A stretch of DNA of 64,000 bases, from assembly GCA_963855995.1 (NCBI GenBank), contig OY979725.1, forward strand, positions 12,814,383 to 12,878,382, in the 5' to 3' direction. The translations under genes were made by a program, and so were the position numbers. The notes under the pieces are model-generated. The model was not told the origin of the DNA. It searched no databases and worked only from the letters and a program-made list of their open reading frames with translations. The stretch comes from Muricea muricata (Eukaryota; Cnidaria; Anthozoa; Malacalcyonacea; Plexauridae). This document shows, one piece after another, positions 48,001 to 59,477 of the stretch (the stretch's first letter is position 1; each line of letters starts with the position of its first letter).

Positions 48001-51000
48001 CGTGTTTTGAGATTTTGCATCGCTTGCACACTAGGAAAGATTAATGATTAAAGTTATGGGATCATTTCGACACCAAAGCCTTGTGAATCTTGCATGTTGA
48101 TTCAGCACTAACTTTGAAAAGAATCTTGATGGACAGAAGTTTGACGCATTCGCTTCCAGTTTTCATCTTTGAAATCACTTTTTCAATAACGTTTTCTTGC
48201 TCCAATTTACAACGAAAATATTCCTGTGAAAATTAGGTAGCATGTAAAGTATCGATTTTCTTCTTAGTAATACCTAGCCCTAGGTGATCTGAAACACGAA
48301 AAAGAACTGAAACTAGCTGTCAAATAGAAATCAATGCTTCGAGTCAAACTAGCAAATTTCTATAATTAAGAATAATCTACTTCGGTTCCTAATTTCTGGT
48401 GGAGTTAATTTTCTTTACTGAACATGATTACACAGTTTCAAAAAGTTTGATAAAGGAAAACAAAATATATAAGTAATTAAAAACAACAAAATAGATTTTT
48501 ATTCGGTAGCTAATTCCAGGTCTTTTACTCACGGTCAGATCAGCTTGACATTACTAACAGTAAAATATTGGAACTCTATGGGGAAAAAATCTGCTTACTA
48601 TAAATCAAAGTAGTTTATACTTGGAAATGCATTTACAATCGTGGAACTCACCACCTCCGCACATTCTTCAACAATCCCTAACAAAGGCACGACTATTTCT
48701 TCACCGTCTGTCTCAACCAGCCGAGAAATAGCACCCAAAGATTCCGAAATTATTTTGGTATCTTTCTCTCTGGTCGACAAACAACAACTCCACAGAGCAC
48801 TGCATACACTACGAAATAGTCTTAGATGATTGTCTTCTCGTAACGTTTGCCGGGCACAGGTTTTAAACACTGACATCTATACAGTAAGATACACAATATA
48901 TTTCAACACAATACATTGAAACTAAACTCAGCTATGTAGACTGTAAACTAAAGCTCACAAATATTTTACCAATTTTTCCACAATGTTCATTTTAATAGCA
49001 ACAGTGCGAACGTTGTTGTGCTTTGCCAAAAATGAAAGAACATCGCAAGCTGCAGCAACGACAACCTCGTCATCTTCGCCAAGAATCGAAACCAATTGTC
49101 GCATGCCTGGAAGGAAATTGGACAGTGAAATCTCTGGGAAGGATATTAATTGGAGTTCTTATATATGTGTACTAATTTGATCGGTTTCTTTGCAATGTGT
49201 AATAGAGTAAATAGACTTATATCAGAATGCATGCATTCGTATGGTTTGCGACGGCTTGTCGAGGTCTGTTACAAGTTGTCAAACAGTTTTGTTGCAAGTT
49301 GATTGTCAAAACTTGGTATCCACAGGCTTGCTGCAAGTTGTTTCAACAAGTTGTAAGAAGTCTGCAGATGACAAGTCTCGAAAAGCCTTTTTTTAACTTT
49401 ACTTGTTGCAACTTGATGGAATGGATTAGTTCGCTGTAACTTGTTGATAACATATCGGTAAAATTGAAGACTTGCAACAAGTCTATAGCTGTGAATTCAG
49501 AGAATAAATGTTTGAGCTTCATTGACGGGAAAAAACAGTCAGGAAAAAGTTATTAAGTATCCACCAACCGTTTCTCTTTAAAATTAGATTTGAAGTTTTC
49601 GGTGAACTTGCTAAACACACCAGGACATTCAGTGCAGCAACCTAGGGAAATATTTAAATAAACAAATACGATGACTCCTCCTCAAACATACAAAGAGCTA
49701 TAGGTCATAAATTTCATTTAGTCGTACACACTAGCTTCGTTCGTACATCGAGAGAGCGCTGTTACACTATAGCAATATTTATTCACTTTGTCTGTTAGTC
49801 TGTCTATACGTTTAATCGCCTTCCGATCTGTCTAATGCCTATCCACCCTGTATTATGTTTTGTATTGGAACCCTGTTATTGGAACTTCATCTCTGTGTGG
49901 TCATTCCAGCCACTGTGTGTAATATTTGTCTGGTCTGTAAATTCTGTAGTTCAATTGTTGCTATAAATATGATAACCCAACACATAACTTTTAGCAAAGC
50001 CATAAAACCAGTTAAAAAACAAAATCTCTGGCCACGACACTGTTGTTTAATAATATTTTGTCATTCTAATGTACGGCGAATCTTGTAAAATAGAATAAAC
50101 GTTATTCATCTTCAAATGTCATTCATCTTCAATGGTTTTAAAAAATCCCAGCTCACCCGACATCGACGACTGTCAGTATCAAGAATATTGAGGAACAAGG
50201 AGACGCCATGAAGGTGACGGATTATCTCGTTACACGAAGGTTTCTCTATATCAAGTTCTTTCAGTGCACACAATGCTAAAACCGTTGCCGTGGGATTGCC
50301 GATCTGGAAATATGTAAAGGTCTCAAGTCAGTTCTGAAGGTAATTATAGTGGAAATTGTAATGATGATGATGATGGTGATTATAATGAAGTCTTTGGTCG
50401 TGTCGATGGTTATAGAATTGGTATAGATTGGTACAAGGTTGGTGAAAATTATGCTGTAACTTAGCCCTACCCTAACAAACCGCATAATTTTTTGTATTTC
50501 CCAATAGTCCGTATGCATCAGAATCTCTTTCTGTAAATAAAAAATAACTTCACATTTTTAACCGCACGCATTCCTGGTCAGGCATACACCAAACAATAAA
50601 GTCTAAAACATATTATAGTATGAAAGAAATGCATTAGAACAATCGAACCTTGCTTAATGAAATGTCCTGTTCATTTTCTGATTCTAATTTTTCCATCTTG
50701 AAAATCTTGTGAATCGAGAGAACACTTTCCCTGAGAGGATCGAACGGAACTTCCCAGTATCTGATAAATAATTAGACCTCTTATTACCAGTGCTCTGATT
50801 TATCGTACTAGGTCGTTCCCCCACCCCCCTCCCACTCAAGAAATGTCAACAAAGCGATATCAATCAAACCTTGCACAACTAGTTTATACATTTAGAAATG
50901 GACAAAAAAGCAGTTGTAAACACAGCAATACAATGTGTGATAAATTACATCCTTTTGCCATGCACCCCCCACCCCCACCCCCACCCCCACTCCCTACCCC

Positions 51001-51846
51001 CCCCCCCCCCTTTCCAGAGTCGAGGCTCCGACTGTCGCTTCTCTGGTAAGTAATGATTGGCGTTGGCTACGACGACCCTTTCAACGAAGAAAGCTCATTA
51101 TTAAATTCTAATTAAGTTCTTTGACAGAAAATCAACAAGATTAAAATATTCTATACAATGAAACACTGTGCGCGAGTATATCAAAATTGAAAATGTGAAC
51201 GTTTTTTGTTTGTTTGCGATAAAAAGGAACTATATGGGTCTTGTTCGATCAATATTTAGGGGCGATGATTTAAAGACGAAGTAGATTTATTGCGGTGGAT
51301 ATTTTCTTTAGTTCAGGACACTGCTTTGCAGGCGGTAGAAGTCCGATATATTCGCATACAGAGAGTATTTAGATCTTCCAACAAAAAGTGATTCAAAATG
51401 ATACAAGCGCAAATCGATACAATTGCGTTCATGAATCGAATTTCAGTGTTAGAAAAACAGAAGTTAACCATTCATTCAAAGCATAAGCAAGCTCGTAGTT
51501 AATATAGCAGATGATTTTTGATACATGCATATATATATAGCGCAAAAAATTAGCATTTTGAGGATTATTTTGGACATAATCAGCACGTTCAAAGCAAAAA
51601 TACAATTATGCTTTTGCGAGAACCGCAGTAGTACTGCATCTGGTATAAGACATACTACATTAAAATATATACTACTGACAACGCAAACAAACCAAGGAGA
51701 AAATACGCATGTAACATTCAAATTATACACATTATCACAATAAACTTGTGTTGAGAATGCCTGAGTGAATGATGAATACTTACTCGGAAGAAATGCTTGA
51801 ATTTTCCATCATTCTAGTCTTCAGCATTTCTTCAAAACACTTTCTC
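45079..51846 (-). CDS. ODAD2/ARMC4-like armadillo-repeat protein, 18 exons, 5' end not found
   Basis: Exons from 5' to 3': 51784-51846, 50649-50760, 50471-50530, 50157-50303, 49569-49641, 48970-49106, 48652-48876, 48113-48223, 47867-47952, 47563-47626, 47262-47443, 46983-47046, 46850-46900, 46267-46353, 46087-46197, 45963-45979 (17 nt, proposed), 45525-45699, 45079-45183. Phases agree throughout, giving 622 codons before the stop. Landmarks follow the ARM region of human ODAD2 in order: DYWEIQKIMRFVR, GNPTATVLALCALKELD, CSALWSCC, GIIWRCSLYKEYR, YDGLRLLWSLLKNPDEE, VRSIVGGIELL, AVSIANDKENR, RCCECSKERN, LRENNTTK, IQDAAAECLANVRK. ODAD2 helps dock outer dynein arms on ciliary doublet microtubules. 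The ~400-residue N-terminal region of human ODAD2 was not found; it may lie further right, be absent, or this may be a diverged paralogue. Similarity is moderate. Confidence 0.85.
45266..45407. repeat. MITE with about 45-bp near-perfect inverted ends
   Basis: AAGGCCGTTTTCCACTTCAACCG followed by TATCGTAGCGAAACGTAGCGTATT is mirrored by AATACGCTACGTTTCGCTACGATACGG and CTGAAGTGGAAAACGGTCTT. The loop is about 45 bases. Related copies are at 39725-39866 and near 29270. It lies in the last intron of the ODAD2-like gene. No clean target duplication was seen. Confidence 0.85.
46545..46815. repeat. Inverted-repeat element in an intron of the ODAD2-like gene
   Basis: The ends TTTTCTCCTTTAAAGGATGTGAAG and CACTCCTTTACATCCTCCAAAATGAGAAAA form an imperfect inverted pair about 270 bp apart. 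The ends resemble the hairpin at 23815-23925. The inside has no coding frame that fits the gene. Confidence 0.5.
47696..47790. repeat. 95-bp palindromic MITE in an ODAD2-like intron
   Basis: Arms of 34 bases begin ATTAAATTAAAATACAATTT and end GAAACACCAC, with one mismatch-prone position, around a loop of about 27 bases. No frame. Confidence 0.85.
49230..49490. repeat. TTGCAAGTTG/CAACAAGTTG-rich repeat
   Basis: Within about 260 bases the words GTTGCAAGTTG, TTGCTGCAAGTTG, CAACAAGTTG, TTGTTGCAACTTG and CTTGCAACAAG recur. Similar clusters lie at 37310-37420 and 44960-45050. It is in an intron of the ODAD2-like gene. Confidence 0.6.
50963..51010. repeat. C-rich tract with G-quadruplex potential on the minus strand
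   Basis: Runs of five or more C separated by single A or T bases (ACCCCCACCCCCACCCCCAC) run into a stretch of C longer than 13. On the transcribed pre-mRNA of the ODAD2-like gene this is a G-rich tract inside an intron. Confidence 0.75.
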
Positions 51847-53280
51847 CTAAAAAGTAATCGACGCAAATTTTAATGCCAGCCAAAATAACCTCCTCAAACA
51901 GTTGACATTGTTCTCTATGGCAACAAACGGACATGATATTAACGCTTGTGATAAAGTACATTGAAACAAAGACGTCTTTGACGCTTATCCTGATGGAAAA
52001 TTATCTCACCTCCACCACCTAATTACTTTTTTGTAAAGCTAAATTGAGATGGATGTATTTTGCGCCGGCCGCCATGTTTTTTTTTAAATCATAAAAGAAC
52101 ATGGAAGCTTTATATTTCTAAAGAGAACGTACTTGCAAAGTTTTCGGCCAACAAGACATATATATTAGAAAAGTCTGCTAAATAAACATGGATGTTATAT
52201 TTATTGACAGAACACAGGTGACTCTTCAAGCTGTATTGTTATTGCAAATGGCGCGGCAACTATCAAAAATCGTTTAAAATAATCAGCTATACGAAGATAC
52301 GCGCAGTTGAGCAACTTCGCGGGCAAAGAACACGTTCTTCCATAAAACTTTAACATACTATAGTAATTCAGAATTTTTGTAGAAGGAATCTTCAGATAAG
52401 CGAGTTTTTCCTGCTTTTAGACTTCAGACATACTCAATATACTTTAATTTTCCGCTTTGAATATTAATAAAGAACGGTTAGAATGCACATCTTTGTCTTC
52501 GCACAATTGTACATGTACAGTAACAAGCGTCATTAACGCGCTTAGTAACTCGCTTACATTTAATATCCGACCGCTTTGTTGTACTTCTTCGCCTCCTATA
52601 TGCGGTGCAATAGAAACTAAAGCAACTGTAAAACACAGTACGTTACAAACTGTGTTTGTACGTTACAAATACATCATGTAACAAACTGATTTTGTCGCAC
52701 CAGATGTTGAATAAGTGTAAACGTGCCTCAATTCAAGAGGAAATGGTACACACGGCGACATTCGAGTCGGGAACAGTTGAGAAAAAAGTTACACTTGCTT
52801 TTGTGAGCCACCTCTCCAGCTAGGAGGTCACAGCATTACAGCAGGATCGTAAAGACGTAGCTTTGATTCCTGCCTGAGGACGTATAGTTGATGATGACTT
52901 TTTCTCAACTGTTTCTGGCTTGAATTTGTCGATAGGTGTATGATTTCTATCTGAAATTAAGACATACTTAACGCTTTGAAAATATAACAAATGCCTTTTT
53001 ATGCACAATGCGCTAAAACAGCAGGCATTACCACTGCACACTGACCTTTTAGTTCGTCCTATCCTTTTTCTTTCTTTCTGACCGGAGTATATTCCTGAAC
53101 GTTCGCCAATAGTAGTAGAGGACAGTTTGTTTCGCTATACAGATATATAAACGAGATATAAGTGAGTTAAAAAATGAAGCATGAAGATGAACAACGAAGC
53201 AACGGCGATAAGGATTTCCACTGTTATAAAATAACTTAAACAATAAAAGAAGCCTGATCTAAATGTTGAATACCTCTGTC
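51847..53280. other. Upstream of the recognised ODAD2-like exons
   Basis: The missing 5' exons of the ODAD2-like gene should lie here or further right, but none could be supported. A frame around 52880-52960 on the minus strand (containing KFKPETVEKKSSSTIRPQAG) looks coding-like but overlaps a repeat with inverted ends. Confidence 0.45.
52775..52920. repeat. Hairpin element with a tRNA-like inner segment
   Basis: ACAGTTGAGAAAAAAGTTACAC on the left and GATGACTTTTTCTCAACTGTTT on the right form an inverted pair. Inside, CGTAGCTTTGATTCCTGCC resembles a tRNA B-box region. The element type is unresolved. Confidence 0.45.
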
Positions 53281-53289
53281 ATTGCTAAG

Positions 53290-53945
53290 CTGTTCTTCCT
53301 AGAGGTCCAAGCAGTAAGGATGATCTCTTATTGATCCAGTGTTACTACAGGAGGAACTTAAACGAAGCTAACATTATTTACAGCAGACAGCTTAATCAGT
53401 TCTAAACTGTTCTTCCTGGAGGACGAGCAAGGATCACAATTTATTGATCCAGTGTTCCTACAGAAAGAAACCTACACTAAACTAACTTTATTTATACCGG
53501 ATAACTCTATCAGTTCTAAACTGTTTTACCTAGAGGTCCAGTAAGCATCGTATCTTATTGACCCAGTTTTACTACAGGAAGAAACCTAAAACAAACTAAC
53601 TTTATTTATACTGGATAACTCTATCAGTCCTGAACTGTTTTACCTAGAGGTCCAGTAAGCATCGTATCTTATTGACCCAGTTTTACTACAGGAAGAAACC
53701 TAAAACAAACTAACTTTATTTATACTGGATAACTCTATCAGTCCTGAGCTGTTTTACCTAGAGGTCCAGCAAGCATCGTATCTTATTGACCCAGTTTTAC
53801 TACAGGAAGAAACCTAAAACAAACTAACTTTATTTATACTGGATAACACTATCAGTCCGGAACTGTTTTACCTAGAGGTCCAGTAAGGATCATCTCTTAT
53901 TGACCCAGTTTTACTACAGGACGCAGATATCTTAAGTTGTTCCTT
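53290..53945 (-). repeat. Six-copy tandem array (114-bp period) of exon-like units
   Basis: Unit starts (at CTGTT on the plus strand) are near 53290, 53407, 53521, 53635, 53749 and 53863. The period is exactly 114 bp except 117 for the first. Each unit on the minus strand has, in order, a TTAG/TAAG acceptor-like end, about 19 codons (consensus SSCSKTGSIRYDAYWTSR), and TAA within or near a GGTAAAAC string. About 40-50 bases later comes AATAAA (in TATAAATAAAG) in the copies near 53460-53830. Copies at 53521 and 53635 are almost identical, so expansion is recent. The copies at 53290 and 53407 have GGAAGAAC instead of GGTAAAAC and differ at their ends. The rightmost copy is fused in frame to the gene upstream (see 53868-55429). 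Confidence 0.85.
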
Positions 53946-55429
53946 CAGTACACGTGGACAGCCCATATTTGACCCACCTTCGTGCAGGGTTAACGTACTC
54001 ACCAACTCCCGCCAGCCATTTTGTGCTGAAAAAGTGAACGCCCGTTGAAAACCGTCAGCAATCAAGGGTAGCTCCAAATTTGGTGGGGGAGACTTTGTCG
54101 TAATAATGCCAGACGAAGGTAGTGATTCTAGTTTCCATTTGGAATGTCCGCCCGTGGTATCAAGCATGTTCGTTGGTGTACTCCCCTCTCTACTGGAACT
54201 TGATAAAGAAATGACGTCTTCTTCGACAAAGTCATCTTTTTCTTTGTTTGATGACTGCTCGCTTTCTAATGTTGAAAATGAACTGTGTTTTTCCTCCTGA
54301 GACGCTTGTGTTGGCGACGCAGCTGCCAATTCCTCTTCAAGCAAATTATACCACTCAGGACTGCGAAGAGACAAAGTTAAACGCGTTGTCAACACTTTAA
54401 CAAATACATTTAATCAGATGAACTTCATCTAAACTGGGTCGACTATAGTCATGTAATTTCAAACTGTTAAAATACAACATGCTGTTCTGATCCACGGATG
54501 ACGTGGAGTCTGGTTGGATAAGAAAAGAAGTGTTTACATTGTCATTAACACAGAATAATTCAGTAATGTTTCCTTTTAAATAACTTAACAAAGCAAGAAG
54601 TGCAAAAAAAACTGCTTTCGCAACCCTTACTAACGGTATAAAGGGGTATGGTTATTACACAGTAATCGAAAACGATCTTAAACTTTGTTTCCCTACCAGA
54701 GCATGCTCGCTGGTGTACTCTCCTCTCTACTGGAACTTGATAAAGAAATGATGTCTTCTTCGACAGAGTCATCTTCTTCTTTCGTTGATGACTGCTCGGT
54801 TTGTAATGAGGAAGATGAACTTTGTATTTCCTCCTGGGGCGTTTGTTTTGAAGATTCAGTTGCCAATTCCTTTTCAAGTAATTTATACCACTCAGGACTG
54901 CGAAGAGACAAAGTTAAATACATTTAATTAGATGCATTTCATCTAAACTGGGTCGCTTAGTCGAGTAATTTCAAAATACAACATGCTGTTTTGATCCACG
55001 GGTCATGTGGAGTCTGGTTGAATAAGAAGAGCTTGTATTGACATCAACACAGAATACTTCAGTTGTGTTTCCTTATAAATAATTTAACACAGCAGGAAGT
55101 GTAATAAACTTCTACTCTCACAACCCTTACTAACGGTATAAAGGGGTATTTCACTAAAATCTAGGGGTTATTTCACCAGAATCTAAAACGATATCAAACT
55201 TTGTTTCCTAACTCATTTAAATTGTGATTCCAGTCTCCTGATGGGTTACGAAGCACATCCTTAGTCATCAACGTTAAAGCAATACTCACGGCTCTCCCTT
55301 CTCCAGACCCAAGGCTAGATCCGTGGCGATTCGGACAGCTTCAGGGTTGCTACAGTGTAGCTTTCCCAGTCCTTTCGGAATTCCCTTTCTCAGACGACTG
55401 ACTGCCTCCCTTGCATGCTGTCTGTCCAT
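53868..55429 (-). CDS. Uncharacterised protein with an internally duplicated exon
   Basis: Four exons join in frame: 55290-55429, 54697-54897, 54003-54360 and 53868-53930, giving 253 residues if the ATG at 55429 is the start. That ATG follows CCACAG, so it could instead be an internal acceptor and the true 5' end may lie further right. Exons 2 and 3 begin alike (PEWYKLLEKELA and PEWYNLLEEELA after a T completing the codon) and share Ser/Glu-rich text (EEDIISLSSSSREEST), and both have phase-2 entry, the mark of exon duplication. Exon 3 extends further with a Pro/Leu-rich part. The first exon reads MDRQHAREAVSRLRKGIPKG and NPEAVRIATDLALGLEKGE, probably helical. No known domain, signal peptide or membrane segment was recognised. 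The last exon is the first unit of the tandem array to its left. Confidence 0.65.
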
Positions 55430-57755
55430 CTGTGGATAAACAGTACAAACATAATCAATATTCAATACGTTAAGCTTGGATAGTTTATCATTCGTAACAT
55501 TGTGGCTTTCGAAACATAGGATTAAGAGTAATTTATGACACAAACTACCTTGCACCAAAATTTGTCAAGCAAATCTCACGATTGAACTACGCGTCTTGCG
55601 ACTGTAAAAAAAACAAAATTATGAATTGCAATTAATTTCGTATACACACTGCTGGCAAAGAGCAATTATCTGGCATGCAAATATTTCAATAAAATTCGCT
55701 TGGCTAATACATTTTAAACATGAATGACTCCACAATTTAAGTCGTTGAGAACATGAATGACAAATAGTACAAGACGGGACACTTGTAAAACCCACATCAT
55801 TGAACATTTGAAAAACTTCATCTGCAATTGTATTGTTAATTATAATTCCCCATATGTCCCAAACACTGAGCAAACAAAGTAAATTGATAGTAGGGTAGGT
55901 ATGGAGGCAAAAGGCAATAGACGCGGTAACGACTACTTAGCTGTTAAAACAACCCCTTTTTTTTATTTGCGAGTTAAAGTAAAAAAACGTCCCATTTGAA
56001 GATTTTTTGGATGTTGTAACCAATGCTTCTCGTGTGCTACTTTTTCTACGGCCATTGAAAACTTTAAAATTATTTTTTTCTTTAAATAAAAGCTGTTACC
56101 AACTTAATTTTGCTTTCAGATTTGTAAACAGAAGGCATGTTGTTGTATTTTTAAGAAAGATTACTCTTGCTTTCAGATCACAGTGGGACTTCGCATATTC
56201 ACCAATCTACCCGGGAAAATTAAATAAACTTAGATTATTTTATGGCTGTCCTTATTAATGAATTGTGTCTAGAAAGTCTACACAAAAAGAAAGGCACTTG
56301 CGTCTGTTGGCCTGTTAAATTATTCCCGGCTTTTGGGAGATCTTAGCCGTACTTTCGGGTCTTATACCTTAGATTTTTTCTTAGCCCTAGTTTCGGGTCT
56401 TATCCCTTAGATTTTTGTTCGCGTCCCATTCGAACATGTAAGACAATTGTAACAATTTATCGGTAAATGCATTAAATTGGACGAGCAATTTGTTTTGCTG
56501 TATTTTATCTAAGTATGCAATATATAAAAGTAGGTATAAGTAAGTGATGTCTTCAAAACGTGCAGTGGCGAAGTTAGAGAGTTAACTGCGGGCTGGGAAG
56601 GTGTATATTCATAAATTCGTTTTCCACCAGACTAATTTATTTTAAATGAATCTTATCTCAAAAAAATTTCTCGGGACAAACCTGAATATATAAATTTATC
56701 CCCCCTCTCTCCTATTTAACGCTGTTACTTGAGTTAAAGCTACGCGGTATTGATAATGGTGCATGCATATTTTAGCAAGGATGTCGTCTCGGTTATTGTG
56801 GTAGTTTATAGTAAAGCAAGGATGGTGATGATGAAATATGATAAGTATAGGAGATAACATTAGGAGACTATAGAACTAAAATCAATGTAGACTGTGCAAG
56901 AATTTATTTTTAACGAGAGAATCACACATATTTTACATGAACAAATCCCAACCCAAATGTACACTTCCGTTAATTTAAAGCGAAAAACAAGGCATTACGC
57001 TTGCAACATTATTAAACAGGTTACATTATTAATAACTACAATAATCAGAATAAAATCAACGCAACTAGTGAACGTTTGAATTGAACTTTACAACACTAAC
57101 TATAATATTTATATTATTTTAAAGTCAATGAAAGATCACTTTTGGTAGGGGTTATGAATTTGCAGAAATACTGTACAAGAGAAATAATTTGAGGTGGCAT
57201 ATTTATGGAATCACAACAAAATTAGAATTTTTCACGTTTCAAAATTAGAACTGTTTACGCGCAAAAAATTCTTTTTTCTTTTGATGAAATATAACAGCTG
57301 GAAAAATGGCGTTTTTTTAAGCCTTGTTGCATGGCATTCGTTAAAAAGCATTTCTTATTTTGCATTGCACAATGTGGGCAAAATAAACACACACCATGAC
57401 AAAACAGAATTATTGCTGACAAGGCATACCTCAGCAATTCCTTTGTGAGTTGTCACTGGGGGGGGGGGGGGGGGGCGCAAAGGTATTTGATGACTCGGCA
57501 GAAATAAATAATTTAGCATTTTATCACTTTTTAACACAACTTACAGTCTCTTGATTTTTTATATTGATGAGTATTTTAATTTTATGAGCATTTTTATCAT
57601 CTTACTATGTGAAGCATGTTCTTAGCTCTGTGAACTATATATAATTAGTATTAGCACCCAGAAGACAACAAAGGAAAATACACCAGATGACCAAACCAGA
57701 AAAATGAACCAGAGAAACTGCCACAAAGTGAGAAATTTTAACAATAATGAACCTT
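55430..57755. other. Intergenic or upstream region without recognised genes
   Basis: No supportable gene was seen. A cysteine-rich frame at 55619-55873 (minus) has no splice context that ties it to the gene on its left. A run of 18 G lies at 57458-57475. Direct repeats near 56330-56410 (GGTCTTAT followed by CTTAGATTTTT, two copies about 40 bp apart) form a small local duplication. Confidence 0.5.
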
Positions 57756-59477
57756 TTAACGCCTGAATGAAATCTTTTCAAATTTCACCAAACAGCCCAT
57801 AAAGTTTATGTTAGGAGAAATGACGGGTCGTTTTTCTTTCACCAGCTTGTAAGCATCGTTCAACGTCAGCCCTTCGTGTTTCATTAGAAATGCAATGACA
57901 ACCGTTGCAGACCTTGAAATACCAGCCTGGCAATGGACCAGAACACCATGCCCATTTTTTCGTCCTTCGTCTAAAGAAGAGAAAAGCAATTTTGTTATTT
58001 TGTCATGTGAAATAGCATGACTTAACAATGGCAAAACTTTACATGCAAGTTAAGCAACTATGTGTCCAAATTCTTACCGATAAATCGCAGGGCATCTTCA
58101 AAATGAATTCCTATATCTTCCTTGCATGAATCGTTTACAGAAACTTGTTTATAGGCAAGGTCAGGGCGGTGATGAAAGTAATTTGGGTGGTCTTTTGTCA
58201 CATTCAAAATGTACTTGATACCTAGACTGTCGATAAGAGATTCATCCGATGCACTAATTTTGTTCCCAATAAACAATCTTGATATGATTTCGGAAACAGG
58301 AGGACCCCCCGGTACGTTTGAAGTACACTCCTCGCCAGTACTTGTCGTTGGAAGCTTAGGTGTTGCACCAACTAAATTTTCGAATTCAGGTTCTCGACAC
58401 ATAGGTTCACAAAGATTCTGATGCTTCTGTACAAATTCTTTAAGACCACCTGAAAAATTATAAAAAAAAACATTGAGAAATTGTATGTCGACTTATAGTA
58501 GCACTTGCAAGGCTTTGTCACTAAAAAGCAATGCCCTTTTTGATAAAACACATTTACCCCCAAAAAATTTGTATGAGTTTGGTTTTGCAATTCCCATTTG
58601 TTGAGTCAGCATTTTTGAGGTCAACAGGGCATGACTTGCAACATATTTGAGGCTATTATTAGCATCTATTTGGTTACATTTCCTATGTTGCTATTAGTTA
58701 ATCACACTGGTTTTCCTATGTTAATCTAGATTTAAATTCCGGGTCATTATATGTCAGCCCATCCACCGCTTCCTATTGGTTGATATTTTTGCTATTTATG
58801 CTAATGTCTTTCAACAGCAATGACATCATTGTAAAGGCAGGAGGAAATATATAGTAAAACAATCAATATGCACCAAAGTAGATGTTTTTAATGTTTCGAG
58901 TTTTCTGTAGGGATCTACTATAATGAAATTCTCGTAGGAATCATGATTACAAACCTTGTAAGATTAAAGTATTTCTTCCCTCGTTTAAAAGAGTCCGTGT
59001 AACTAGACTGATAGGTTTAGATGAGGAACTAACTTCTGCTGAATCACATGTATTATCGTACACAACTACAGGTCGATTTGTCGTTTTAGCTTGTAAGAAC
59101 TGTTCCTTTCCTTGGTCCGACGAAATAAGATCTTGCAGTTTCACTTTTCCTTGCGTTAATCGGCGTCTTAACAATGGCGCTGTACAATTGAGATGAAGCG
59201 CACCGGTTATATGACGTGAAGTGTACTCCATTACAGACTGACAATCGATCAGTACTAAGCCGTCCGTCTTGCCGCTATCTCCTGCAATAAGTTTTGAAAG
59301 TTCGCATGGTAAAATTGATTTAATATTTGAGAAAAAACAGGCAGAACGCTCGCCGTTTTTTCCACTATTTGGCCGACTGTTGCTGCACTGGCCGTCCGCT
59401 TTTCTGCTCATAATTCTACACGTAGTGGTTCCAGTGTTATACTCCGGTACAAATCGTTGCTCGAGAATAGTCACCAT
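57756..59477 (-). CDS. DUSP10: Dual-specificity MAP kinase phosphatase, DUSP10/MKP-5 type
   Basis: Three exons, 58955-59477, 58078-58449 and 57756-57970, join in phase to give 369 residues. Residues about 45-190 form the rhodanese/CH2 MAPK-binding domain ([36 protein letters not shown]). The catalytic DSP domain (about 215-365) has the signature HCQAGISRS with nucleophile Cys312 and Arg318, and a likely general-acid Asp in VNDSCKEDI. The pattern RRRLxQGK..LDLIS, the [14 protein letters not shown] linker and [13 protein letters not shown] favour DUSP10 over DUSP1/4 or DUSP8/16, although the N-terminal extension of human DUSP10 is absent. The family dephosphorylates Thr and Tyr of the TxY loop in p38 and JNK. 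The gene is divergently arranged with SPATA17, about 0.63 kb between starts. Confidence 0.92.

Noticed and set aside
52820..53041. Missing N-terminal exon of the ODAD2-like gene
   Set aside because: Part of the frame looks coding, but it overlaps a hairpin repeat with a tRNA-like segment and gives no match to the ODAD2 N-terminus.
55619..55873. Cysteine-rich 84-codon frame on the minus strand as a gene
   Set aside because: No recognisable zinc-finger spacing, no homology that I recognise and no splice phase connecting it to 55290-55429.
57458..57475. Poly-G run as a biological signal
   Set aside because: An 18-base homopolymer is most simply slippage, and its exact length may be a sequencing artefact.
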